Notes under the pieces: model-generated | Told to the model about the DNA's origin: nothing | The model's database searches: none | What the model saw: only the letters and a program-made list of their open reading frames with translations | Position numbers and translations under genes: made by a program | In this document: positions 1 to 7,668 of the stretch, one piece after another | How the letters are laid out: each line of letters begins with the position of its first letter | Position numbering within the stretch: position 1 is the stretch's first letter | Assembly (NCBI RefSeq): GCF_020911925.1 | Contig: NZ_CP087134.1 | Coordinates: 3,286,001-3,350,000, forward strand | DNA length: 64,000 bases | Source of the DNA: Flavobacterium cupriresistens | GTDB lineage: Bacteria; Bacteroidota; Bacteroidia; Flavobacteriales; Flavobacteriaceae | Direction of reading: 5' to 3'

Positions 1-131
1 GTAACGTCACATAAAGGGCACAAGAAAAACTGATTAAAAAACTTACTATAAGGAAAATATATTTTGTCTTCTTCATTTTAAAAATTTAAAGTAAAAAGTA
101 AAGTACTTTGAAGTACAAAGTAAATGATAAA

Positions 132-166
132 AAAAATAGCTGCCAAATAAAATGACAGCTATTTTT
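132..166 (-). terminator. Terminator of the minus-strand outer-membrane protein gene
   Basis: An 11-bp inverted repeat (132-142 and 156-166, AAAAATAGCTG and its complement) lies 22 bp past the stop codon at 189. On the minus strand the stem is followed by a run of T (the A-run at about 129-136). This is the layout of a Rho-independent terminator for the kdsA-omp transcript. Confidence 0.75.
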
Positions 167-188
167 AAAATATAAAGTGACCTATTTT

Positions 189-1043
189 TTAGATTCTGAA
201 AATTCCTCCAACAGCGATAATTCGTTGTAAAAAGAAGAAATCCTGTGAAGCACTATCTTCACTACTTCTTGTAGTTCTGATGTCCTGCATGTTGATATAA
301 CCACCTTTTAACTCTCCCTGAAGATAGAAATATTTAAAAAAGGTAAAGTTAATCCCCGCTTTTGCAGACAATCCATAACCTGAAATATGAAAATCGTCAT
401 GACGTTCTTTTCCTAGCAAAGTTGTATTCGTTTTAGGATATAAAACTCCGGCTCCTAACCCTTCAGTCAAATTGATTTGAACTTTGTCTGTATTTGGTAA
501 TCCAAACCATTCTGAGATATCATCATGTCTGGAAACTTCCGTATTTACATAGTTCAGACCATCGGTATGCTCATACATTAAGAATTTACCATCTGTAAAG
601 TCAACGGGAGTATTGTTGTAAACCCCATTGTTTGTTGAGCCAATTTGATCCGAAGGCAAATTAACATAACCCGATACATTTGCGGTTTGATCCTGAGTCA
701 TTACATACTTCATATGATCCCAACCGATAGCAACGCTATAATGATCATTAATGAAGTATCCCAATCTAAAATTCGTTTGCGGAATGGTCATATTAGCTGG
801 ATTTACATAGTCAATATGCCATCCTTTTGGTTTGTCATGAGCAGTCATGTTATCAACTGTAAAGTTGTAATCTTTTCCTCTGAAATTGACATCAGACTTG
901 GTATAACTGTCTCTGTTACCACCCCATGATACAAAGAATTTTCCTTTGTTATGGGCGGTATATCTTTCTACTGCGATTTCTTCCTGTGCAAAAGTGTTTA
1001 ATGAAAAACCCAATAAGACAAAAAATAAAAATTTAGTTTTCAA
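189..1043 (-). CDS. Secreted outer-membrane beta-barrel protein, unknown role
   Basis: The 284-residue product starts with a clean signal peptide (residues 1-19, ending NTFA before QEE). It then has alternating aromatic and polar strands typical of a small porin-like barrel (GYFINDHYSVAIGWDH, FFKYFYLQGELKGGYI) and ends in an aromatic-rich final strand (AVGGIFRI). I infer an outer-membrane protein of the OmpW/OmpA-barrel type with no recognisable enzyme motif. The start codon is TTG at 1041-1043; I find no in-frame ATG upstream, and the signal peptide begins exactly there. It lies 18 bp downstream of kdsA on the same strand and so is probably co-transcribed with it. The specific function is unknown. 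Confidence 0.7.
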   Translation of the reverse strand: MKTKFLFFVLLGFSLNTFAQEEIAVERYTAHNKGKFFVSWGGNRDSYTKSDVNFRGKDYNFTVDNMTAHDKPKGWHIDYVNPANMTIPQTNFRLGYFINDHYSVAIGWDHMKYVMTQDQTANVSGYVNLPSDQIGSTNNGVYNNTPVDFTDGKFLMYEHTDGLNYVNTEVSRHDDISEWFGLPNTDKVQINLTEGLGAGVLYPKTNTTLLGKERHDDFHISGYGLSAKAGINFTFFKYFYLQGELKGGYINMQDIRTTRSSEDSASQDFFFLQRIIAVGGIFRI

Positions 1044-1061
1044 TGAACTTAGTATTAAAAT

Positions 1062-1880
1062 TTAAAATGAGTTAACCGTTTTTCTGATCGCAACCAATTT
1101 GGTCATTAAACCTTCAAAATAGTCTAAATGTAACATGTTGGCACCATCACTTTTTGCATTAGCAGGATCAAAATGAGTTTCGATAAAAATACCGTCAACC
1201 CCAACAGCAATACCTGCTTTGGCCACAGTTTCGATCATATCAGGTCTTCCACCTGTAACACCGGCAGTCTGATTTGGCTGTTGTAAAGAATGCGTAACAT
1301 CAAGAACTGTAGTAGCATATTGTTGCATAGTAGGAATTCCTCTGTAATCAACAATCATATCTTGGTAACCAAACATAGTACCACGATCGGTAACCATTAC
1401 ATTCTCGTTATGACAATCTAATACTTTCTGAACGGCATGTTTCATGCTTTCAGGGCTCATAAATTGTCCTTTTTTCAAGTTTACCACTTTACCTGTGTTT
1501 GCAGCAGCTACCACTAAGTCCGTTTGACGCACTAGGAAAGCCGGAATTTGCAAAACATCAACATATTGAGCAGCCAGATCGGCATCTTCGTTCGTGTGAA
1601 TATCTGTTACCGTTGGAACATGAAAAGTTTCAGAAACTTTTCTTAAAATTTTTAAGGCTTTTTCGTCACCAATTCCTGAAAAACTATCAATTCTGGAACG
1701 GTTTGCTTTTTTAAATGATCCTTTAAATACATAAGGAATCTGAAGTTTGTCGGTAATACCAACTAATTTTTCGGCAATTCTAAGCGCCATTTCTTCTCCT
1801 TCAATAGCACAAGGACCTGCTAATAAAAAGAAATTTCCGCTATCTGTATGCTTAATTTGTGGAATATGTTGTATGTTCAT
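1062..1880 (-). CDS. kdsA: 3-deoxy-8-phosphooctulonate (Kdo-8-phosphate) synthase
   Basis: This 272-residue cytoplasmic enzyme condenses phosphoenolpyruvate with arabinose 5-phosphate to give Kdo-8-phosphate, the first committed step of the LPS inner-core sugar Kdo. Family signatures are visible throughout: AGPCAIEG near the N-terminus, FKGSFKKANRS, TDIHTNEDAD, QIPAFLVRQTDL, NLKKGQF, DVTHSLQQP and IETHFDP. Cys24 in AGPCAIEG is the hallmark of the metal-dependent class (Aquifex type), unlike the E. coli enzyme, which has Asn there. I chose the ATG at 1880. The upstream TTG at 1904 would fall on a perfect -7 box (TACCTTTG, minus strand, 1902-1909). Confidence 0.95.
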   Translation of the reverse strand: MNIQHIPQIKHTDSGNFFLLAGPCAIEGEEMALRIAEKLVGITDKLQIPYVFKGSFKKANRSRIDSFSGIGDEKALKILRKVSETFHVPTVTDIHTNEDADLAAQYVDVLQIPAFLVRQTDLVVAAANTGKVVNLKKGQFMSPESMKHAVQKVLDCHNENVMVTDRGTMFGYQDMIVDYRGIPTMQQYATTVLDVTHSLQQPNQTAGVTGGRPDMIETVAKAGIAVGVDGIFIETHFDPANAKSDGANMLHLDYFEGLMTKLVAIRKTVNSF

Positions 1881-1901
1881 AGTATGTTTTTTTTGACAGT
1901 G

Positions 1902-1909
1902 CAAAGGTA
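1902..1909 (-). promoter_or_regulatory. Bacteroidota -7 promoter element for kdsA
   Basis: CAAAGGTA on the plus strand reads TACCTTTG on the minus strand, an exact TAnnTTTG match 21 bp upstream of the kdsA ATG. I see no clear TTG -33 element at the usual spacing, so this is a half-supported promoter. Confidence 0.5.
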
Positions 1910-2094
1910 GTTATGATTTATGAGTTTGAGATGAAGATTTAAGAATTTTTTAAGAGCTAATAGTGCTGATGCTGTAGGCTTTTTCGTTTAAATTAAATTT
2001 TTCAGCCGTCATGATTAAATATGGGTTTGATTTATAAAATTTGAATTCTGTTTTTTTAAAATTGATTCCAAAAGAAAGTTTATACATTTTAAAT

Positions 2095-2133
2095 TCTTTG
2101 CGCTCACGAGCGGGACGCTCGTGAGCGCAAAGA
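2095..2133. repeat. Long perfect palindrome (REP-like hairpin)
   Basis: Two 18-bp arms (2095-2112 and 2116-2133; core GCGCTCACGAGCG) are exact reverse complements separated by only GGA. The element is much richer in G+C than its surroundings. It sits about 30 bp past the stop of the minus-strand lipoprotein gene but is not followed by a T-run. It looks more like a dispersed repetitive palindrome than a standard terminator. I did not find a second copy in this window. Confidence 0.8.
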
Positions 2134-2165
2134 GAATCAAACATCAATTAATAATAACAATAACT

Positions 2166-2618
2166 CTAGTCCTGCTTCAAACGCAATCCCATCGGAACCA
2201 TCAAAATTCCTTTTTCGTAAATGTTCAGATAAAGTTTAAGGGGTTTCTTTTGCCCGTCCCATTTCAGTTCATACACATTCAGGAATCCGGCTCCCATATC
2301 ACTTCTTTTCGTAGGGAAAGGGCAACAGGTTTCTAATCGCGTATAAGTGATTTTTTCTCCGTTTGGACCAGCCAAAGCATTTAAAAAACGGGTTTCGTTT
2401 AAAGCTTCATCTTTTGTGTTTCTGTAAAAAATATTCACAGGATAATCTGGATCGAAACCGTACTTTTTGTCGTTACTGAATAAAGTAATGATAAAGGTAT
2501 TGTCTTTTTTTAATACTAAATCAGGAGCATTATCGTTTACATTTTTTAAAGTGGACTTTGTACTGATACAAGAGGTTACCGAAAGAAGTAAAACGATAAA
2601 AAGAACTGTTTTTTTCAT
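2166..2618 (-). CDS. Small conserved-looking lipoprotein, unknown function
   Basis: The 150-residue product begins with a hydrophobic signal ending in a lipobox-like LSVTSC (Cys17), so it is probably lipid-anchored in the envelope. The mature part has a short beta-rich domain (FIITLFSNDKKYGFDPDYPVNIFY) and a Cys-Cys pair in ETCCPFPTKR. I do not recognise an enzymatic motif. A perfect -7 box (TACATTTG, minus strand, 2641-2648) precedes the ATG at 2618, so it probably has its own promoter. It lies upstream of kdsA on the same strand, but a 285-bp gap containing a strong palindrome separates the two. Confidence 0.7.
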   Translation of the reverse strand: MKKTVLFIVLLLSVTSCISTKSTLKNVNDNAPDLVLKKDNTFIITLFSNDKKYGFDPDYPVNIFYRNTKDEALNETRFLNALAGPNGEKITYTRLETCCPFPTKRSDMGAGFLNVYELKWDGQKKPLKLYLNIYEKGILMVPMGLRLKQD

Positions 2619-2640
2619 GTTGAGTGCGTATTTTGTATTA

Positions 2641-2648
2641 CAAATGTA
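2641..2648 (-). promoter_or_regulatory. -7 promoter element for the lipoprotein gene
   Basis: Minus-strand TACATTTG is an exact match to TAnnTTTG, 22 bp upstream of the ATG at 2618. No convincing TTG -33 box is visible. Confidence 0.45.
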
Positions 2649-2718
2649 AGCCGTAAAAATGGTTTTTAAAATAATCTGGATTAAGAAAAATACAGACAGA
2701 AATACATTAGATTAAGTC

Positions 2719-3417
2719 TTAAATTTTCTTAGATTCTGTTGCTACAGTGAGACCGGAATTTAATTTTAAGATACCAATTACAATCAGATATTGTGCCACA
2801 AGATAGGTTAACATTATAAAAAAAGAACTTTTCTCAATTGGGGCGTAAAATTTATTGATTGCCAGAATGCTGTCTGAAATAACAAACATAACGGCACCAA
2901 TAAAAACGTATTGATTACCGGGTTTTTTCCAGATTAAGAACCCGTTAAAAGCTAACAGTAACATAAAAGAAATTACGGATGCATAAACAATCACAGGGAT
3001 TTTTAATTCTCCTAAAGAAGGTAATAAAACAGTCAACATCCCGATTAAGTAACAGGCGATAACGAGACTTCCAATTAGAAAAAGGGTTCTTTTTTTCTTG
3101 TTTTGAGTTTTAGTCTGTTTATTAAAAAGAACGCAATAAACGAGATGTGACAGAAGAAACGAAACCAAACCTAAAATGAAATAGATCTCAGCAATATCTG
3201 CAAAAAGTAAAATTACATCTCCAATCCAGGAAAATAATAAGGCAGTTAAAAGGGTATTCTTTGATGGGAATTTTTTATAAAAATAAACGCCAAATCCTAA
3301 CAAGGGAATCAGAATGGGTTTTAAAAATAAATCAAAACTCTCGTAGCCCGAAAGTAAGAGCAAAAGATAAACAGTACTAAAACCAATATAGATTTTAAGA
3401 AGCGGGGGATTTTTCAT
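2719..3417 (-). CDS. YhhN/TMEM86-family lysoplasmalogenase-like membrane protein
   Basis: This 232-residue protein is almost entirely hydrophobic with about eight membrane segments. It carries the YhhN family landmarks: KPILIPLLG near the first helices, ALLFSWIGDVILLF, a GLVSFLLSHLVY segment, and a C-terminal FVISDSILAINKF with an AQYLIVIG helix. In characterised members (TMEM86B, bacterial YhhN) this family hydrolyses the vinyl-ether bond of lysoplasmalogens. It starts 12 bp after the stop of the alkylglycerol-monooxygenase-like gene on the same strand, so the two form an apparent operon for ether-lipid breakdown. Substrate specificity is inferred from the family. Confidence 0.8.
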   Translation of the reverse strand: MKNPPLLKIYIGFSTVYLLLLLSGYESFDLFLKPILIPLLGFGVYFYKKFPSKNTLLTALLFSWIGDVILLFADIAEIYFILGLVSFLLSHLVYCVLFNKQTKTQNKKKRTLFLIGSLVIACYLIGMLTVLLPSLGELKIPVIVYASVISFMLLLAFNGFLIWKKPGNQYVFIGAVMFVISDSILAINKFYAPIEKSSFFIMLTYLVAQYLIVIGILKLNSGLTVATESKKI

Positions 3418-3429
3418 AGTAAGTTTGGG

Positions 3430-4701
3430 TTATGAATTGGCGAGTTGATTTTGGTTAGTTTTAAAATCAATAGTAACAAAATACAGGGAAATTAAAAAGG
3501 ATAACGTCAAATAACCAATAACGACATAATTGGCAAATGGGAATACAACATTCAAACCAAACCAATCACCATAATAGGTGATAATCGCAATGGCAATTGT
3601 AAAACGAAAGCCCTCCCACAAAGGGGCATATTGGCTTTTATCCATCAGTTCACTATAACTGTAGATCGTAATCAAAATAAAAAAGCCGTAAACAAAGATA
3701 TTGGGCAGGCCGATTTTGGCAATATTGTCAAACAAATAAGTGACGAATAAAAGGGTTATGAGAACCTGAGCAACAGACCAATAAATCAGTTTTTGAGAAT
3801 TATGGATACCGTATTTTTCAAAATTAAAAACATTTTCAATTTTGTTTACGGGGTATAATTCTTCAAAATTTTCAGGTCGCCAGCCTGTTGGTTTAAACCA
3901 GATGGTGAGTTTATCTTTCCATTTTGGAGCACGCCAGGCGTCTTTGATCAATAAAGTCAAATGTTGGAAATTAATTCGAATAGGATTCCAGGTACTTGCC
4001 GGTCTTGTAATTCCAAAAACAGGAGGAACATCATCCAATTCCTCTTGGAAAGTGCCAAAAAGTTTGTCCCAAAAAATGAATATTTGCGAATGATTTTTGT
4101 CTAAATATTCCGGATTTATAGCGTGATGCACCCGATGATGAGAGGGCGTTACCAAAATATGCTCAACAAACCCCATTTTCTTGATATGTTTGGTGTGATA
4201 CCAAAATTGCAAAAACAAATGAAGCGGCAAAGTTATCGCAATAACAGAGGCAGGAACACCAAGTAAGGCGGCCGGAATCAATAAAAAGGTGAATAAGTTG
4301 ACTAAGCTGGCAATAGGTTGTCGCAGCGCACAAGCCAAATTAAATTCTTCACTGCTATGATGAATAGCATGTTTGTTCCAGAGAAAATTAATCTGATGCG
4401 CCAATCGGTGGCTCCAGTACCCATAAAAGTCGATGACAAAAAAGGCAATACAATAGGAGAGGACATTGGCTTCTAAATGGTAAAGTGCAATTTTAGAAAC
4501 CATCCATTCGTACGAAATAAAAGTCAGACTAAGGCCCAAAACATCTTTTACCGAATTGGTAATTCCTGAACTAATACTCGACACGCTGTCTATTAAAGGT
4601 GCAGTATCATCCTTTTTATAGAGCCCGTATATTTTTTCGATTATAATTAATACTAAAAAAACAGGCGTAGCGATAATTAATATTTTTCCATATTCTTCCA
4701 T
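3430..4701 (-). CDS. Sterol desaturase/fatty-acid hydroxylase family, alkylglycerol-monooxygenase-like
   Basis: This 423-residue integral membrane di-iron oxygenase has the diagnostic histidine boxes HRLAH (98-102), HAIHH (111-115) and SHHRVHH (187-193), placed between membrane helices. After the catalytic domain it has a linker (WFKPTGWRPENF) and about four further C-terminal helices. That layout resembles alkylglycerol monooxygenase (TMEM195/AGMO), which cleaves the O-alkyl bond of ether lipids, more than plain sterol desaturases. I chose the ATG at 4701; an in-frame ATG four codons upstream (4713) is possible. It is followed at 12 bp by the YhhN-type gene. The ether-lipid role is inferred from family and pairing. 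Confidence 0.8.
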   Translation of the reverse strand: MEEYGKILIIATPVFLVLIIIEKIYGLYKKDDTAPLIDSVSSISSGITNSVKDVLGLSLTFISYEWMVSKIALYHLEANVLSYCIAFFVIDFYGYWSHRLAHQINFLWNKHAIHHSSEEFNLACALRQPIASLVNLFTFLLIPAALLGVPASVIAITLPLHLFLQFWYHTKHIKKMGFVEHILVTPSHHRVHHAINPEYLDKNHSQIFIFWDKLFGTFQEELDDVPPVFGITRPASTWNPIRINFQHLTLLIKDAWRAPKWKDKLTIWFKPTGWRPENFEELYPVNKIENVFNFEKYGIHNSQKLIYWSVAQVLITLLFVTYLFDNIAKIGLPNIFVYGFFILITIYSYSELMDKSQYAPLWEGFRFTIAIAIITYYGDWFGLNVVFPFANYVVIGYLTLSFLISLYFVTIDFKTNQNQLANS

Positions 4702-4767
4702 AAAAAAAAACATTCAATTTTAATCAAATATAGAATAAAATTGAATGCTTTTTAAAATATTCCGGAC

Positions 4768-5043
4768 TTAAACAATTTCGGCGCTAAGACCCGCTTCCAA
4801 AAGTTGTGTGCATTGTGGTTTTAACTTGTCCATCGGACCCGTTTTTACCGCGCATTTTCCGTTGTAGTGTACAATTAAGGAACATTGTTCCGCTTGTTCT
4901 GAAGTGTGGCTGCAAACACGCATTAAAGTATCAATTACGTGATCAAAAGTGTTTACATCGTCATTGTAAACAATGATTTCGTTATTAAAACCTACAGCTT
5001 CCTTTTCCCGAACCCTTTCTCTTACTTTTTCTTTAGTACTCAT
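4768..5043 (-). CDS. clpS: ATP-dependent Clp protease adaptor ClpS
   Basis: The 91-residue protein matches the ClpS core. The NDDVNTFDHVIDTLMRVC segment holds the N-degron-binding residues, followed by QAEQCSLIVHYNGKCAVKTG and a C-terminal helix (QCTQLLEAGLSAEIV). ClpS delivers N-end-rule substrates to ClpAP/ClpCP. The N-terminal charged tail (KEKVRERVREKE) is the flexible part that engages the Clp N-domain. It begins 34 bp after prmA on the same strand, so prmA-clpS is a likely operon. Confidence 0.93.
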   Translation of the reverse strand: MSTKEKVRERVREKEAVGFNNEIIVYNDDVNTFDHVIDTLMRVCSHTSEQAEQCSLIVHYNGKCAVKTGPMDKLKPQCTQLLEAGLSAEIV

Positions 5044-5077
5044 TTTGTTTAGATTTTTGTACTGTTGTAATTACTGA

Positions 5078-5911
5078 CTAATTTACGTATTTTAATGAAA
5101 CCCAGTTATTTCTTTGGAACTTTTTTACGTAAGTCAATCCCTTTTCTGTGCACGAAGCATCGATAAATGGAATGTCTTCTTCGTAAAAACCGCTTAAAAG
5201 CAAAGTCCCTTTTGGATTTAAACAATCCACATAGGCATGCATATCGTTTAGTAAGATATTACGGTTGATATTAGCAATTATCAAATCGTATTTTTTACCT
5301 TCCAATAAAGCAGCATCGCCTTCATAAACGGTAATATGTTTACAGTTATTGCGTTCTGCATTTTCAATTGAATTCAGATAACACCAATTATCAATGTCAA
5401 TCGCATCAATTGGCTCGGCGCCTTTCATTTCAGCTAAAATGGCTAAAATTGCTGTTCCGCAACCCATGTCTAAAGTTTTCAAACCGGCAACATCTGTTTC
5501 CAATAAATGCTGAATCATCATGTGAGTCGTTTCATGGTGACCCGTTCCGAAACTCATTTTTGGTTCAATGATAATGTCAAATTCGGCATTTGTTTTTTCG
5601 TGAAAAGGGGCGCGAACATGGCATTTTCCATCCACATCAATTGCTTCAAAATTCTTCTCCCATTCCTCGTTCCAGTTCACTTGATCGATTTCTTCAAAAG
5701 TATATTCGATTTTGAATTCTTCCGATTGTAAAATATAAATGTCATCCAGAATAGTTTCATCCCATAAATCTTTCTTCACAAAAGCTGAAATTCCATTTTC
5801 AGTTTCTGTAAAACTTTCGAATGCTTTTTCTCCCAATTCAGCAATTAATATTTCTGATCCTAGTTCTTTTGGTTCAATAGTAAAATGATACCCTAAATAT
5901 ATATTCGACAT
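5078..5911 (-). CDS. prmA: Ribosomal protein L11 methyltransferase
   Basis: This 277-residue SAM-dependent methyltransferase trimethylates ribosomal protein L11. An N-terminal substrate-recognition domain (about residues 1-95) is followed by a Rossmann domain. The PrmA signature FGTGHHETTHMM leads into the SAM-binding motif DMGCGTAILAILAEMKGA, then DIDNWCYLNSIENAERN and the catalytic-loop IIANINRNILL. The length is normal for the Bacteroidota version of the family. Downstream clpS follows at 34 bp. A minus-strand -7 box (TACCTTTG at 5926-5933) lies 15 bp upstream of the ATG. Confidence 0.93.
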   Translation of the reverse strand: MSNIYLGYHFTIEPKELGSEILIAELGEKAFESFTETENGISAFVKKDLWDETILDDIYILQSEEFKIEYTFEEIDQVNWNEEWEKNFEAIDVDGKCHVRAPFHEKTNAEFDIIIEPKMSFGTGHHETTHMMIQHLLETDVAGLKTLDMGCGTAILAILAEMKGAEPIDAIDIDNWCYLNSIENAERNNCKHITVYEGDAALLEGKKYDLIIANINRNILLNDMHAYVDCLNPKGTLLLSGFYEEDIPFIDASCTEKGLTYVKKFQRNNWVSLKYVN

Positions 5912-5925
5912 AAATAATTTTTTTG

Positions 5926-5933
5926 CAAAGGTA
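5926..5933 (-). promoter_or_regulatory. -7 promoter element for prmA-clpS
   Basis: Plus-strand CAAAGGTA reads TACCTTTG on the minus strand, an exact TAnnTTTG match just upstream of the prmA ATG at 5911. The -33 region has no clear TTG. Confidence 0.45.
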
Positions 5934-6005
5934 AGAATACAAAGGAGAAGTTGTTTATAAATATGTTAGAACGTTGTCAATTTTGGGATAATTTTTAGAC
6001 ATAAA

Positions 6006-6033
6006 AAAAGCGATACTGTTACGTATCGCTTTT
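6006..6033 (-). terminator. Terminator of tpiA
   Basis: An 11-bp perfect stem (6006-6016 with 6023-6033, AAAAGCGATAC) has a 6-nt loop. On the minus strand it is followed by T7 (plus-strand A-run from 6003). It lies 20 bp past the tpiA stop and is a canonical Rho-independent terminator. Confidence 0.85.
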
Positions 6034-6053
6034 AGTTTTATATAAATCTAAAA

Positions 6054-6806
6054 TTAGATTGCTGTTACAATAGCTAAAAAGTCATCTGCTTTTAAAGCTG
6101 CTCCTCCGATAAGACCACCATCTACATCCGGTTTAGAGAAAATTTCCTTAGCGTTATCCGGTTTTACAGAACCGCCGTATAAAATTGAAACTTCATCAGC
6201 AATGTCAGCTCCGAAAGCTTTACGAACCACCTCTCTGATAAATTCATGCATCTCTTGTGCTTGCTCCGGTGAAGCAGTCTCTCCGGTTCCGATTGCCCAA
6301 ACAGGTTCGTAAGCCAAGACAATTTTAGACCATGATTCTTTTGCAATGTGGAACAATCCGTCACGCAATTGATTTTCAACAATATTAAAATGATTTTCGG
6401 ATTGACGGTCTTTTAATTCTTCTCCAAAACAGAAAATAACAGTCATATCATGTTTCAAAGCAGTATCTACTTTGTTTGCGATTAAAGCGTCAGTTTCATG
6501 AAAAATAGCTCTGCGCTCCGAGTGACCAAGGATTACGGTAGTGACACCAATACTCGTCAACATATCTGCAGAAATTTCTCCTGTAAAAGCACCACCTTCA
6601 GCTTGGTGAACGTTTTGTGCAGAAACTCCAATAGTGGTGTTTTTTAATTTAGCCACAGCTCCGGCCAAGTTTACAAATGTTGGTGCAACAATTACCTGAG
6701 CGGTAGTTTGAGCTGGTATTTTGGTGATTAATTCGCTTAATAATTCTTCAGTTTGTTCTGCGTTTTTATGCATTTTCCAGTTTCCTGCGACAATCTTTTT
6801 TCTCAT
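6054..6806 (-). CDS. tpiA: Triosephosphate isomerase
   Basis: This 250-residue glycolytic enzyme interconverts dihydroxyacetone phosphate and glyceraldehyde 3-phosphate. The catalytic Lys is in AGNWKMHK (Lys11), the electrophilic His in ILGHSERR, the catalytic Glu in VLAYEPVWAIGTG, and the phosphate-gripping loop in ILYGGSVKPDNA followed by GGLIGGAAL. Length and motif order are those of the standard TIM barrel. It is transcribed toward prmA but is separated from it by its own terminator (6006-6033). Confidence 0.97.
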   Translation of the reverse strand: MRKKIVAGNWKMHKNAEQTEELLSELITKIPAQTTAQVIVAPTFVNLAGAVAKLKNTTIGVSAQNVHQAEGGAFTGEISADMLTSIGVTTVILGHSERRAIFHETDALIANKVDTALKHDMTVIFCFGEELKDRQSENHFNIVENQLRDGLFHIAKESWSKIVLAYEPVWAIGTGETASPEQAQEMHEFIREVVRKAFGADIADEVSILYGGSVKPDNAKEIFSKPDVDGGLIGGAALKADDFLAIVTAI

Positions 6807-6876
6807 TTTGGTAGTTTTTAGTATTCTTTTAATTTTTTGTTTTTTATTGAAGTTGCAACTGATTTTTTATTGCATT

Positions 6877-7371
6877 TTATTTTAATCCTTGTAAAGTCGA
6901 ATTGATCAGATCAAAATCTTTTTCGATTGCACGGTACAATACAATTTTTCCGGTTTTATCAACAATGATGTATCTTGGAATCCAATCTAAGTCAATTGCT
7001 TTTCCGAAAACTCCTTTCATACCGTCAGTCATCATAAAATGATCTCCTTTTATTTCGTGTTTTTCAATTCCGATTTTCCATTTATCTGCGGTCTTATCGG
7101 CAGAAAGAAATAAATAAGAAACATCAGGATTATTGGCTTGTAGCTCTTTTACTTTTGGCATTGCTTTTACACAATCACCACACCAAGAAGCCCAAACTTC
7201 GATTACCAAAGTTTTTCCCTTGTATTTTTTTAGAATGTTTTTAAAACTTACCTGACTGTCATCGGTAGCTAATAATTTTTGAGAAAGCGCTTCTTTTGAA
7301 AAACTGGTTTTCTGAGCTTGCGAACATGAAAAAGTAATAAAGGCAATGAGGATTAGAGCTATTTGTTTCAT
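6877..7371 (-). CDS. TlpA-like thioredoxin-fold lipoprotein
   Basis: The 164-residue product begins with a hydrophobic signal and a lipobox-like ITFSC (Cys16), so it is probably anchored in the periplasmic face of the envelope. The rest is a thioredoxin fold with the redox motif WCGDC (Cys64 and Cys67) after VIEVWAS, and a cis-proline region WIPRYIIVDKTG. It is likely a periplasmic disulfide reductase. I chose the ATG at 7371 over a longer frame because the signal peptide starts there. A complete promoter (TAACTTTG at 7410-7417, TTG at 7435-7437, spacing 17) also lies within the longer version. It precedes tpiA on the same strand. Confidence 0.88.
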   Translation of the reverse strand: MKQIALILIAFITFSCSQAQKTSFSKEALSQKLLATDDSQVSFKNILKKYKGKTLVIEVWASWCGDCVKAMPKVKELQANNPDVSYLFLSADKTADKWKIGIEKHEIKGDHFMMTDGMKGVFGKAIDLDWIPRYIIVDKTGKIVLYRAIEKDFDLINSTLQGLK

Positions 7372-7409
7372 AGTAAGAGTTTGGTTTATTATTTGAAATA
7401 CCGAATTCA

Positions 7410-7437
7410 CAAAGTTAAACAAACAAATCGAATGCCA
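7410..7437 (-). promoter_or_regulatory. Flavobacterial promoter for the TlpA-like gene
   Basis: On the minus strand, TTG (7435-7437), a 17-bp spacer and TAACTTTG (7410-7417) match the Bacteroidota consensus TTG-N17-23-TAnnTTTG. The -7 box is 38 bp upstream of the ATG at 7371. Confidence 0.65.
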
Positions 7438-7624
7438 AATGGAGATTAACAAAATTTGAACACTGCTTTGTTTTATCACAAAACAGGAAATTTCGGTTAA
7501 AAAAAGAGGTCTGAAATCGTAATAGTTCGTTGTGAAAATCTAATTTCGGAGTAAAATCTTGAGAGAGGATTTCTAAAAAACTAAAAAAAATCGTTTTTTC
7601 AGTTTTCAAAAGAGTTTTCAAAGC

Positions 7625-7660
7625 AAAAAAACGCCAAAAATTTCTTTCTCGCGTTTTTTT
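7625..7660 (-). terminator. Possible terminator of the alpha/beta hydrolase gene
   Basis: The 10-bp complementary arms (7625-7634 AAAAAAACGC and 7651-7660) have a 16-nt loop and lie 8 bp past the stop at 7669. The stem is mostly A-T pairs, so this is a weak candidate. The rest of 7438-7668 shows no supported gene. Confidence 0.4.
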
Positions 7661-7668
7661 TAGCAGTA

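Noticed and set aside
1950..2147. 65-codon minus-strand frame downstream of the lipoprotein gene
   Set aside because: Its first ~15 codons are the GC-rich palindrome itself and the rest has no recognisable feature or start context. An internal start at 2086 would give only 45 residues.
7415..7621. 68-codon minus-strand frame upstream of the TlpA-like gene
   Set aside because: It overlaps the consensus promoter of the TlpA-like gene and shows no protein-like features.
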